Source: Jaltomata sinuosa | Lineage: Eukaryota; Streptophyta; Magnoliopsida; Solanales; Solanaceae | Direction of reading: 5' to 3' | Assembly (NCBI GenBank): GCA_003996215.1 | Contig: QJPP01002958.1 | Location: forward strand, 1-64,000 | DNA length: 64,000 bases | Part shown: one piece after another, positions 29,950 to 41,694 of the stretch | Layout: the number at the start of each line of letters is the position of its first letter | Numbering within the stretch: the first letter of the stretch is position 1 | The notes under the pieces: generated by a model | The model's database searches: none | The model's input: only the letters and a program-made list of their open reading frames with translations | Told to the model about the DNA's origin: nothing | Position numbers and translations under genes: made by a program

Positions 29950-31465
29950 AGTTTAAAGATTCATGCCATGTTGTACTTGTAATTGCCTTATAAATAGTAC
30001 ATGTTCTGTCCCTTGCTATTTATGTTGGCCTTTTGTTATCTTGGCTTTATTTCTCTTATTTCTCTGTAACTAAAACTTTAACTTGGTATCAAAGCACCAT
30101 GGTTTTTTCTTCCGCTCAAATTTCTTCTTCAACTCCAGTCATCTCCTCTCAATCCTCTTTGGGTCTTCCCAATCCTTCTCCAACTATTTCAAATATCAAA
30201 GGTTTCGTACCCATTGAGTATACATATCTTAATTATCTTACATGGAAGAAGGTTTTTCTCACTGTTCTAAAAATCCACAACCTTCTTCCCTTGGTTGATG
30301 GCTCTATACAATATCCATTATCATCCCATGATGAGTATCATTTGTGGATTTAGTGTAACACTATAATTCTAAGTTGGATTAATGTCACTCTCTCTCCTTC
30401 GGTTCTTGACTCACTTCTCAACTATGCTTGTGATACTTCCAAGAAGGCATGGGATATTCTTGCGTCCCTTTACCTAGATCAGGTTTCATCCTCGTTGATT
30501 CATCTGAAATCAAAATTCCAGAATTTTAAGAAAGGCTCCCTTTCTATGAAGGATTATCTCTAAAAATTGCATTCTCTTGCCTGTTCACTTAGAGCAGTTG
30601 GAAAACCTGTTACGGATGATGATTTAGTGACCCAAGCATTGAAAGGACACCCACCTTCTTATCATAACTTTGTCTTTGAATTGAATGTGACTAGAACGCT
30701 TCAATCTTTTCTGGCATTGCATCCATTATTACTTACTGAAGAAGCACATATTAATGCAACACATACTGATAATTCCACTTCTCACACTGCTTTAGTTGCT
30801 TCTGATCAAGCACAACTAGTTTCCCAACCTCATTCTTCAAATTTATCTCATGCTAATAACTACCCAAGAGGATCCCAAAATGGATGTGGTCATGGTAAAT
30901 CAAATCGAGGTAGAGGCCAAAACTAATATTTTTCTCGCTCTTATTTTTCTAACCAATGGGCTGGTTTTTAACCACATTTTTGCCCTTCTTCTCGGAGTGA
31001 TGGCATTCTTGGGCATCCTTTTCACTTCAACTAAACAATGCCAAATATGCTTCCACTTTAATAACACTGCTTTGGAGTGTAGGAATTATTTCAATCATTC
31101 TTATATTCCCAATTCGCTACCGAAATCATTTTCTGCTATGAAATTAGAGGAGGTACAACCACCAGTATGGTATCCTGATCCCAGTGCTTCTGCGCATATG
31201 ATGAATAATCCATCACTTTTATCCTCTTCCTCTCCTTACACTTATTCATCGTAAGTGATGGTTGGAAATGGTAATCTTCTTCCTATTTTATCTATTGGGA
31301 CTTTTTTTCTTCCAACATCTTTTACGCCTATTCAATTAAAAAATATTTTATATGTTCTTTCTCTTCAGAAGAATCTAATTCTAGTTTAGCATTTGTGTGT
31401 CGACAATAATTATTTCATTAAGTTCACTGAATTTGTATTTTTTGTTAAGGACAAGAAGACCAATC
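29950..31465 (+). mobile_element. 5' part of a Ty1/copia element, truncated
   Basis: A stretch with a TATAAATAG site near 29991 looks like the end of an LTR. It is followed by the initiator-methionine-tRNA type primer site TGGTATCAAAGC (30084-30095) and a copia gag. The element stops abruptly at about 31465, where sequence continues as the pol of a gypsy element. The 5' LTR edge is not clear. Confidence 0.7.
30099..31465 (+). pseudogene. Copia gag and start of protease, broken
   Basis: The ATG at 30099 lies three bases after the primer site. The frame shows a copia-type Gag with YLTWKK, KAWDILASLYLD and SLRAVGKPVTDDDL, then a glutamine- and serine-rich tail ending in NRGRGQN (30926). Stops lie at about 30351 and 30559. 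In another frame, CQICFHFNNTALEC (31039-31080) is a zinc knuckle whose histidine position reads asparagine. Further on, DPSASAHMMNNPSLL lies where the protease active site is expected, but the usual aspartate-serine/threonine-glycine is altered. Confidence 0.75.
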
Positions 31466-33392
31466 AAGTATGATAGTAGGAGATTTTTGGGTTTGGCTGG
31501 TTACTACAGGAGTTTTATGGAAGGGTTTTTATCTATAGCTACCCCATTGACCCAATTGACTCAGAAAAAGGTTAAGTTCCAATGGTCTGATGAGTGTGAG
31601 AAGAACTTTAGGAATTCAAGTCTAGGTTGACCACAACTTCAATTTTGGCTCTACTTGAGGGCTTAGATGGCTTTGTTGTGTATTGTGATGCTTTTAGAGT
31701 GGGTTTGGGGTTGTGTTTTGATACATCATGATACAGTGATTGCTTATGCTTCGAGACAACTTAAGATTCATGAGAAGAAATACCCTACTCATGATCTTGA
31801 GTTAGTGGCAGTGGTTTTCACATTGAATATTTGTAGACACTACTTGTATGGTGTCCACAGGGATATGTTTACCAATTATAAGAGCCTTTAGTATGTTTTC
31901 ACTCAGAAGGAGTTGAATCTTTTTCAAAGGAGGTGTCTTGAGCTTCTTACGGATTATGATATGAGTGTGATTTACCATCCGGGTAAGGCCAATGGAGTAG
32001 CTGATACGCTTACTAGATTGTGTATGGGTAGAGGTTTTCTCCCACGGGGGAGATAGTGTGCTTCAATATCAGGGCCGATTATGTGTTCCTGATGTAGATG
32101 GGTTGAGACAATGGATTTTGGAAGAGGCTCATTAATCCAGATATTCTATCCACCCGGGTGCCACCAAGATGTACCATGATCTATGGAAAGTCTATTGGTA
32201 GAATTGCATGGAGCGGACATAGCAGATTTTGTGGCTAAGTGTCAAAACTGTCAACAAGTTAAGGTAGAATATCAGTGACCGGGTGGTATGATTCATGATA
32301 TGACCTTCCTACTTGGAAGTAGAAAATGGTTAATATGGACTTCATTAGAGTCTTACCTAGTACTCACAGAAATCACGATTCTATTTGGGTGATAGTCGAT
32401 AGTATGAATAAGTCATCCCACTTCTTGGTTGTTAAGACTACCAATTCAGCAAGGGATTATGCCAGACTCTATGTCCGTGAGATTGTCAGATTTCATGGTT
32501 TTCCATTGTCTATCATCTCAGATAGGGGTACTCAGTTCACATCCCAGTTTTGGAGATCGTTTCAGAAGGGTCTTGGTACTCAGGTGAGGCTTAGCATAAC
32601 TTTTCACCTACAGACAAATGGAAGGTCAAGCATACTATTAAAACTTTGGAGGATATGTTGACAGCTTGTGTGATTGATTTAAAAGGTAATTGCAATGATT
32701 ACTTAACTCTTATTTAGTTTGCCTACAACAACAACTTTCATTCCAGCATCCAGATGGCCTTTTATGAGGCACTTTATAAGAAGAGATGTAGATCTCCTAT
32801 TGGTTGGTTTGAGTTAGGTGAAGAGGCTTTGATAGGTTCAGATTTGGTTCATGAGACTAAGGAGAAAGTTCAGCTTATTAGGGATAGGTTGAAGACCACT
32901 CAGATTCGAGGAAAATCATATGCAGATGTGAGAAGGAGAGAATTTTAGTTTGAGGTGGATGATTGGGGGTTTCTGAAAGTGTCACCCATGAAGGGTGTGA
33001 TGAGGTTTGGTAATAAAGGGAAGCTTATCCCTCTCTATGTAGGTCCCTATAGGATTCATAGGAGAATTGGTAATATTTCTTATGAGTTGAAGCTGCCAAC
33101 CGATCTACAAGTGATTCATCTGGTGTTCCATGTTTCATTGTTGAAGAAGTGTGTTGGCGATCAGACTTTCATTGTGCCTTTAGAGGATATGGGTGTTAAG
33201 GATAACCTCACCTATGAAGAAGTTCCCATTGAGATTCTTGATCATCGGATTCAAAGGTTGAGGAACAAAGAAGTCGCTTCAGTCAAAGTCCTTTGGAGGA
33301 ACCAGCTGGTTGAGGGAGCTACTTAGGAAGCAGAAGCAGCCATGAAGGTCAAGTACCCTCATCTCTTTCCTTCGGATCAAGTTTCATCTTGA
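31466..33392 (+). pseudogene. Tekay/Del-type pol fragment L: RT end, RNase H, integrase, chromodomain
   Basis: The fragment starts with the RT end (FLGLAGYYRSFMEGF, from about 31483). RNase H follows with VIAYASRQLKIHEKKYPTHD (31737-31796). The integrase core has an aspartate in NMDFI (about 32336) and another in IISDRGTQF (about 32513). The expected third acidic residue falls in a damaged stretch near 32620 where the frame shifts, so the site looks dead. The C-terminal part (32955-33326) is open and has YVGPYRIHRRIGN. A chromodomain-like tail ends at TGA 33390-33392. Stops lie near 31624, 32134, 32716, 32947 and 33325. A short tail to about 33430 is cut by the LTR G. Confidence 0.8.
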
Positions 33393-33521
33393 GGTAATAG
33401 TTTCCTCCTTAGAAAGGGAAAGAGCACGAGATAGTGTGACGACTAAAATGACTTATTGTCACATACCTGACAAGTCTTCACACTACCCATCAAGCAAGGG
33501 AGAAGGTGCAACTCCACTGGA

Positions 33522-33612
33522 TTGGGTGATGACTCAAGTGATGAGTCATCACCCAACTCATCATTTCAAGCAGAAGCGTCAAGTTCACTGGAAGTTGTGA
33601 TGACTCACTTGA
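33522..33612 (+). promoter_or_regulatory. Perfect 15-bp inverted repeats with TGACTCA sites in LTR G
   Basis: TTGGGTGATGACTCA (33522-33536) and TGAGTCATCACCCAA (33542-33556) are perfect inverted repeats around AGTGA. A second, weaker pair, GTGATGACTCA with TGAGTCGTCAC around CTTGA, follows near 33597-33623. TGACTCA matches the site of GCN4/AP-1-like bZIP proteins; binding is inference. Confidence 0.65.
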
Positions 33613-33706
33613 TGAGTCGTCACAGGCCTGACGAATTGTCATCCAAGCAGTCAAGTTGGAGGCTAAAAATTCAATTCTATTTTTGGATTTAAATTTCTTG
33701 GAAAAA

Positions 33707-33714
33707 TATAAATA
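33707..33714 (+). promoter_or_regulatory. TATA box of LTR G
   Basis: TATAAATA lies about 100 bases after the palindromes, as in the A and B LTRs. Confidence 0.55.
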
Positions 33715-34605
33715 CCTAGTGTTAGGGATGAAATTATTATTCAGTATAGGATAGTTTTCTCTCGTTTTTTGAACGGAAGTAACGAAGGAAACATACATTA
33801 CAACTCTTACAATTAGGTATTTAGAATTTTTGCTCAAGTTTTAGACAACAATTAAAGGGTGTTTTCATTGTTGTAAGAATCTTTCTTCTAGTTATGAATA
33901 CTATTGCTTTCTTCTTTTCTAAGCTCATGACTAGCTAAACTCCCACAACTAGGGTTGTGGGATCCATGGTAAAGTAGCACTCTAGGGTTCTTTCTGATTT
34001 TGGGTTCGTGTTGTATGCGTAATGTGTTGTTAATCCATTGTTTTCATATAAGTTTCTAATAGTTTCAAAAGTTAGAACAAGCCCTAGGTTTTACTTGCTT
34101 TAAACAAGAAGTCAAATACCGAGAAAAAGGATTACCAACAAGGATTTGGAGTCTTAACCTCTGTCTAATGAATAACGTTATAGCAAGCTTAATCAACTTG
34201 GAGAAATAATTGGGTTTTGTATTTTATCCTTTCAAGTTCGAATGAATTGAAAAAAAAATCGTCTAGTCAGTTGAGAAACGGTTAGATGTAGTGTTGAATT
34301 TAATTGATTCACATTATGTATATGAAATGAATCCATATGAACATTAGCCCGCAGTTGTTACAAAGTCATTGTGATCACATCCCTAGTTCACTTCTCTATT
34401 GATTTTCTGTTCATTATAATATGTCATTTGCTAATTGAATTAGCCAAAGATTCACCAAAAATTGATCATTGTAAAACCCCCTACTTCTCCAAAAATTATT
34501 GAAAAATAGTCATTTGAACTACTAAATACTTAATTCTCACCATATTTCCTGTGGGATTTAACCCCAACCTTTGTTGGATTATATATTATACAATGACTAC
34601 TTATG

Positions 34606-35945
34606 ACAATGACCAGTCATGACAGGGATAAAAACTGGATGGAAGAATGCATCAGTACCCGAGGCTTCATCCATCTTGGGGTCATGGAGGCAATAGGATG
34701 GGCACCCAGAACCTGAGTAGCCAGCATAGTGGGAGTGGCTCCAGTACGTGCCAAACGACCCTCGGGGCCTGCTTTATGAAATAGAAAATAAAATTCAAGA
34801 CAATGTTTGCAATGGGTTTCTAAACCCATGCTCGAAATTTGGGCGCAAACAAAACTCGATTCGGGGCACAAAACATCCCCGAAAGTCCATAAGATCAAGG
34901 GATTTAAAGAAGGAATTTAATGAAAGAAAACGTGAATTAGACAACAAAAAAGGAGAAGGGAATTAAGAGAAACTTACCAGACCAACTAGGGAAGAAAAAG
35001 AAAGCTTGAACCAGCCTTTGAAGATTAAACAATGGAGTATTTGTGGAAGAAAAGGGAAGAAAACGAACTGGACTGCTCTTATATAAACAGCTACCTCTGT
35101 AAAAGCACAGGTTTTTACGCAAAAGCGAATAAGGTTCACAAATGTGGCCTCCGTAAAAGTGGAGAAATCTCACAAATAAGGCCTCCATAAAAGCAGAGAA
35201 ATTCCACAAAAGCGGCCATCACAAATGCAGAGAAATGTTTGCAAAAGCGGACCCACCAGCAACAGCAAAACCAGCTGAAACAACAAGTCCAAAAATTCAC
35301 CAGATGGACCCTCAAGATCTATTTGGAACCCCATGGATACAAACGAATTATGCTACTCAACTAAATATGACATTCTCTACTCAATGGAACTGACATAATC
35401 CCTAGTGGAGATTGCTATAATGAAAAGTAGTCCCCATGCCCAAAAACCAACTTTTAACCAAAAGGAACCCCAACACCCAAAATGAGTTCGGAAGCCTCGG
35501 GACCCAAACCAAAGGTTCTTTTAGCCCAAAGTTGATATTCCAGAGCTAATAGCACTGACGGGATTCCCATCCGAGGGCGTATTCTCTAAATATTGACCAA
35601 AGTCAATCAACCAACGCCAACTAGCCTAAAATCTCAGAAAGTGAGATAAAATGAAACTGAAAGCTTCCAGAACCATACAAAGGGTCCAACTAGACCAAAA
35701 TCCATGTTCCGGAGCTAACGGAACTGTAAAAATCTTATTTCGAGCATGATTGCTAAAAAAGTTGGCTAAAGTCAACGATTTCCTAAGTTAAAACTCTAAA
35801 ATAGAGAATAATCATAAAGACCAAACGAACGGACCGAGCACCAAACCACCGGTCCCAGCAAGTCATAAATGACTTGGGGCCACTACAGAAAAGCTCTAAC
35901 AGTACAAAAAAGTGAAAATGCGACAACGATCAGAAGGGTCATTAG
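34606..35945 (-). repeat. Antisense LTR of family H, copy 1, with a little internal sequence
   Basis: On the minus strand the LTR would begin near 35945 (reading CTAATGACCC) and run leftward. A minus-strand TATA-like TTTATATAAG lies near 35079-35090. Degenerate repeats with CAAATGTGGCCTCCG-like units lie at 35100-35260. The right half matches copy 2 (37086-38111), for example GGACCCAAACCAAAGGT. The leftmost part (34617-34898) holds a 93-codon minus-strand frame that may be the start of a gag, but I do not recognise it. Confidence 0.55.
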
Positions 35946-36209
35946 AATTTTTTACTGAAAAAGGGTATTTACTATAATGCTTATAAGTCATTCGTTTCAA
36001 TTGTACTCTAGAATGTGAACATTGAAGTTGTACAATAAATGTCACAAAATAATGAAATCCTAAGGAAAACTGAGACGACCTTGACCCCATACGTCGAAAT
36101 TAAGAATTTAGAAAATATAGGTGGTCCGATTAGTGACGTGCTTTGGGAAAGAGGCACAAGTGTGCTTCCCAAGCTAAAATGACTCACATTCAAATAGATA
36201 TTAACTGTG
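35946..36209. other. Unassigned sequence between H copy 1 and the small copia element
   Basis: AT-rich sequence with no frame, repeat edge or RNA that I can support. Confidence 0.3.
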
Positions 36210-37085
36210 TGTTAGGGTATGTCCTGAATTTCCTACATTATTTGGATTCTATACACACTTGTGTTTTAATTCAAAAAGGTTGCATGGTGGAAAAAACTCT
36301 TATTTATCTATCCTTTTCTTGGAGAAAAAGTTAAACTTCTATATATTGGAGATCATTCTTTCCCACAATAACATAATAGCATCTACAGTATAGCCATTAG
36401 AAATCTTATTTAGGGGGAGACTATTCTATTAATAAAATGTATGTTTTTTATATTAGTTTTCATTACGTATAGGTCATTTTACCAAACCATATCAAATAAT
36501 ATATTTTTTAGTATACTTTTCATTGTTGCATGATTTATCAACGTTCAAGATTTGCAATTGTCAGCTTTTGTATGATGTCCTAATTATTTTGGTATTTCCA
36601 ACAAGTGGTATGAAATCGAAGTTGAAGACAGGTTCAAAATGGGTTCAAATCAACTTGTAATCAATTTGTTGATAATGAAGATTTTCACTAGCTACTACAT
36701 GTGAAGAAGAAGTTCAAACCATATTTTCAACATTCTTGTTGTTGCATATTCAATAATAAAAGGTAAGATATTTTACCATTTTAAAATAATATTCTTTAAT
36801 CTTATTTTTAATCATGACAAGTAGTAATTATGAAGATTATGTGAAGATGGATGATGGAGATTATTTCCTTAGAAAATTCAAGCCAAGAGGAGATTTGTTA
36901 GGAATTATCTTGAATTTCCTACTTTGTGTGGATCTACACAATTGTGTTTTAATTCAAAAAGGATTCTTGGTGGAAAAGAACTCTTCTATATCTACCATTT
37001 TTTGGACGAAAAGTAGGAAGTTCTAAAAATTGAAGAACAATCTTTCTCACAATAATATAATAGCATCCACAATATAGTTGTTACA
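36210..37085 (+). mobile_element. Miniature copia-like LTR element
   Basis: A 394-bp LTR (36210-36603, starting TGTTAGGGTA and ending CCAACA) is followed by a weak methionine-tRNA primer site, TGGTATGAAATC (36606-36617). About 290 bases of internal sequence carry the start of a gag-like frame (ATG at 36814, MTSSNYEDYVKMDDGDYF). The purine tract CCAAGAGGAGAT precedes a second, incomplete LTR starting TGTTAGGAAT at 36896. The two LTRs share GTGTTTTAATTCAAAAAGG and AATATAATAGCATC-like blocks. The size fits a TRIM-like deletion derivative. Confidence 0.65.
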
Positions 37086-38111
37086 AAGGACAAATCAAAA
37101 GAGGAAATTACAGAAATAAAAGAAGAGAAAACTTATAATTGAAGGCGGATTAAAAACCACGGACAAGAATTGATCACCCCAAAACTTGAAGATTAACCCA
37201 CACAGATAATAGAGCTTTGAGCTCAAGTGGAATGGAGGAAAATGTTTAAGATTTTAGAAAGAGAATGAAGAAGATAACCCTTAATAGCTTCCAATGAATA
37301 GCGCACCTGCGGTCTTAATGATGCAGGTGGGTCACTGCAGCGATGCCCATGGGAGTATAGGGGGGAAGGTCAACAAGACCCCCAGGCCCACAGGCGCGGT
37401 CCAAAATACTGCAGGGGCGGCACCGTAGGGGCATCTTTAGGAGCACAAGTGCGCCCCCTTCTAAATCCATCATGCACCATACGCATAGCACCCAGGGCGC
37501 AGGGATGGCTGCACAGGTGCGTCCAAAGACCACCGCCACACCATACCAAAAAATAGCAGCAACCAGCTGCAAACTCAATTCAAAACTAATCTGATCGCAC
37601 ATTGGGGTAACATCCCAAACCCCAAGGACAAAAACCAAGGATGCTACCCTACTAGAAATGACATTCCTGACTCAACAGAATTGACGAAACACCCAACAGA
37701 GAATATTTTGGATAAAAGTGGGCCCTATGCCCAACTAGCCAACTTTAACTAAAATAAAATCCAAAGGCCCCAAAATAAGTTTGAAAGTATAAGGACCCAA
37801 ACCAAAGGTCCCTTTTGCCCAAAGTCGACATGGTGGAGATAACAACACTGATGGAATTTCTATCCGAGGCCGTCTTCTTTGAATGTTGAGAAAAGTCAAA
37901 CTTCCAAGCCTAACTGGCCTGAAATCAGAGAAAGGGAGGTAAAACCCATTCTGAAAGCTCCAAGAACCCTATCAAGGGTCCAACTAGACCAAAATCCATG
38001 TTCAGAGATATTAAAACCATTAGAATCTAATTCCGAACATGATAGCTAAGAACATTGACTAAAGTGAATGATTCCCTAAGTTAAAGCTCTAAAAAAGGGA
38101 AATGGTCATAA
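37086..38111 (-). repeat. Antisense LTR of family H, copy 2
   Basis: It matches copy 1 over the right part and is cut by E' at 38112. The palindrome CACCTGC with GCAGGTG lies at 37304-37329. A GC-rich segment (37300-37530) has several short inverted repeats and no credible frame. Confidence 0.55.
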
Positions 38112-39163
38112 TGTGATGACCTGTTCTGTCATTATGGGTAATCCATTCCTGGAAAGGTTTGGGTTAGAAAAGTTTTGGGTTTGGGAGTTGGAATTTTTGG
38201 CCTAGGCTAGTCATAAATGATTTCTGAGTGAGGTATAGTCTAGGGCAGTCCGGGTGAGCATTGGGTAAAGTATATTATGCCGAGATAGTTTTTCTATTAT
38301 CTAAGACATTAAGAAGTCTAGGGGACTTTTCAGATGTTAATTAGGGCAGTAAAACTTTTGATATCAAAGTTGACGTGACATGGTTGGTTTAGAATGTTGG
38401 GTTTTGAAGTATCTTGTAAAATGGGCACTTTTGGGGGATTTTCTGAGGTTAGTGATACAGTGATGACTGCTATAGCAGAGAAATTCTCACTATAGCAAAA
38501 TTCAAAGTCAATCAGCATTTCCATAGTGGTCGAGTTCGCTACCACGGCGCCGCTATAGCGGAATAGGGACTGCTATAGTGGAGTAAGTTGATGTAAACAC
38601 AAAAACTTCCCTAGAAACATTCAAAAATTCTCAAGAATATTTTGGGAAAGGGAAAAGGTGAATTGGGCAACTCCAACTCAATTTTTCACTGAAAATTATC
38701 GCTAAGGTAAGGATTTTACTCCCCTACTTTAGTACTTCGATTCCCGGGTATTAGAATTGATAATTGTAGGTTATAGGGAAGGTTTGAATAGACCTAAAAG
38801 GGCATAATCCTTTTTTATAGGGATTCTAGGGCGTAGAGGTTCTTGGGTCTTTTTTATTGCTGTTCAATTATGATCTATTCACCATTATTTACTAAATATA
38901 ACCATAAAAATGGTAGGTTTAGGTGAATTAATGGTGGGAAATCCCAAGGGTGGGCAGAATGATCATGGGTTGGTATAGGGATTAGGATTTTAGTATAATC
39001 TGGGTATTATTAGGCCATTTAGATTGATTGTAGTTGTGTGTAATTGTTTTTAGACCAAGGGCAAGCAGAAGATTCAGGGAACGGAAAGGCTCATGTCCAG
39101 TAGAGATTTCAGGCTACTCGAGGTAGGTGATGGTTATTGTTTTCCCAAATGCAATATGTGTTC

Positions 39164-41694
39164 TATAACACACCAAATTTTTGAGCTAGGATTCCAATCA
39201 TTTTTCACGTGTCATTAAACTTGAACCCGGAAGATTTCATTATAACTAGGTGTTATGGTCAAGCACTATGTGTGTGAAGAGTGTTGGAGGCTAATTAAGG
39301 TCTTAAGGATTCTCTAGAATAAGTTAAGTTGAAAGCTTCTCTACCGACTAAGTTTTCGTATAACTTTCTAACTTGGGTCATCTTCAAATGATCATTACTC
39401 CTAGAATATAAAGACTTAGGTGGCCTATTACCCGCCAAATTAAAGGTTTTTGAGTATTCTTTTCAACACCACTAACCGCGCATTAATTCGAGTCTCGAGT
39501 AAATAGTTATGATTAGTTTATCAAGAAGACATCTGTCTAACCAGAAGTCCGTCGAATTTTGAAAGTTAAAATGGAAAGGAAAATGGACCATTTTCTGAAA
39601 CAACGGTCCGTTATTCCGACAAGTTTCAGAGGAAGAAGCTCCTCAAATTCCGTAAGTTAAATCACCTTCGAAAATGGTCTGTTTATGGCTAAAATAGACC
39701 ATTTTGGAGACTGTTGTTGGTGCGTCTTTCCTTCTTAGACCAATCCGGATTTTAATTGGAATTGACTATAAATAGGAATCCTAGGGTATTGTTATGGGAA
39801 TTGCTTCTTTTAAGTTATTTTGATGGAATTTTGCTCATTTTCTCATCCAAGATCCATCCCCCACCCTTCTAAAATATCTCCCACTTCTCTATTTACCCTA
39901 ATGTGGATTAAAAGCAGCCTTTCAAATCCTCTCAAGGTTTCAAACATTAAAGCATCAAGAAACATCAAGCTAGGGATCCTAATCCAAAAAATTCTTCTCC
40001 ATACGTAATCTCCAAGGTACGAAAGAGCAATACCTTTCATAAGGAAACCTGTTCATCCCCATAAGTGATTCAAGAATTCCATGTTGAGTCATGATTTCAA
40101 ATTAGGGTTATTTTAATATTCAAATATTCTAAGTGTTGTTCTTTAGTTTTGTTATAAGTTCCTTCTATATGCTTTAAGTATTGTGAATTATTCCCCGAGT
40201 TAAAGTCGTTCTTGAACTTACATTTAATTTTCATAAACAAGAGTTAGTTTTCACTTAAAGTTTATGACTTGGGGATTTGTATTGAAAGATGATTTCATGC
40301 TTCAATGGGTTTAGCCATAGTCTTGTTATAAAGTATATTCAAAGGTAGTTAATTTATGAAACATTTATGAATACCCTTATGCATTATGCCATGACTTGAA
40401 AAGTGAAAGCATTTATCGTATCTTGAAAAGTTTAAGCAAGTTATGATGATTTAGAGCCAAGGCTCGCAAAGAAAGATATATTTCTTGATGCGATATTTTA
40501 GATACAGGCATGATTTTTAGAAAGCATTTTTTTTATGACTTATGTTTTGAGTATAAGGTATATTTTTGGAGGACTATTTAGCACCAAGATGGGTATGTGT
40601 TTAGACAACACATGCCCCAAAACTATGTTGCCACCGTAGGATAGGATCGTCCGGAAAGAGGGTGATTCCTCTATTATTTATAGCCTTCAAGTTCAGCTTT
40701 GGGATCCCCAGATTATGTTTCATCTTATACCTCGATAAGGTATAGGATGGCTCTGTCAAAGAGGGAAAGTTGTTGGGTTCTGGCAACATGGGCAAGACGT
40801 TGTACTTTGTGATGCTCATATGGTTTATGTCAGTTAAAAGAAACTCTCCAAAAGAAAACTTACATATTTTGATAAAATATATGATTGGCCGAGGCCACCA
40901 GTTTAAAGAGAGTTTTTATGAAGCATTGTTTTCAAGTTTTGTTCAGACTTCAGTCATTTATTTTTTAGTCTTAGTTTTAGTTTGACGAATTATATTAAAG
41001 TTATTATATTACAAAATTGTAATAAGCTATTGTCGGGCTTATATTTCACGATGTTTGCTATTTAAATTGTTATGTGGTTTCAATGTTCTTAAATAACTTA
41101 TTCATTGTACTACTTTAGCCCCGACAATTTTGCAAGAAAAGGTTAGTGGTTCTTTTATCCCATATCTCTGTACTCATGTCATTTGTTATGATTTAATTCA
41201 AAAGTTTAGTTAGCTTCAGTTTTCATTCCTCTATTATGTACCAATACATTAAAAGTATTGATTCTCTTTTGCGCTACATCATTGGATGATGTAGTACCGA
41301 GCTTTCAGATATGCAGGTTTTTGTGCAGGCTCTTCAGTAGGCTATGACATCAGCTTAAGGGAGTTCTCATTCTTTCGAGGACTTATCAGTATCTCAGTCT
41401 CATATTCTTTAGTTATATAAATGTTGGAATATTTATAATGTAGTAGAGGCTTCATAGACAGAATCAAGTCAAGTTAGTTGTAACCAGTTGTTAAACATTT
41501 ATTCTTTTTAGTTAATAAAAATTTATATTATTTTATTTTATCTTATATAAAAAGGTTACCCCATGTATCCAGCTTCCGCAATTTTTATTAAAAAGTTCAG
41601 CTTTATTAGGTGTATGCCAGAACAAGTAGTTCTCTCGGGTTGTTCGTGATTTTGGGTGCCGATTATGTCTAAGGTGTAGGCTCAGGGCGTGACA
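39164..41694 (+). repeat. 5' LTR of element F (2531 bp)
   Basis: It ends GGGCGTGACA. U3 contains the palindromes GAAAATGGACCATTTTC (39579-39595) and AACGGTCCGTT (39602-39612), followed by a TATA box. About 770 bases at 40258-41022 are absent from the 3' LTR. Confidence 0.85.
39767..39774 (+). promoter_or_regulatory. TATA box of the F 5' LTR
   Basis: TATAAATA lies about 155 bases after the palindromes; a CCAAT-like ACCAATCC lies 28 bases upstream. Confidence 0.55.

Larger units (their letters stand above)
33431..34605 (+). repeat. Athila-type LTR G, 3'-truncated
   Basis: The middle and right parts are clearly related to the A LTR, sharing ACTAGGGTTGTGGGA and CCCCAACCTTTGTTGG, but U3 is different. 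It starts near GTGTGACGAC, with GTGAC and GTCAC inverted at the tip. A TATAAATA box lies at 33707-33714. The end expected from A and B (GCGTTATCA) is missing, so it is truncated. Confidence 0.75.

Noticed and set aside
34617..34898. 93-codon minus-strand frame as a host gene
   Set aside because: It lies at the edge of an antisense LTR where the start of a retroelement gag would be, and I recognise no host protein.
37315..37638. 107-codon minus-strand frame in the H LTR
   Set aside because: It lies in the GC-rich U3 repeat segment and has no homologous frame in H copy 1.
40258..41022. Insertion of a separate transposon in the 5' LTR of F
   Set aside because: The segment has no terminal inverted repeats or target duplication and reads like ordinary LTR sequence, so a deletion in the 3' LTR is more likely.
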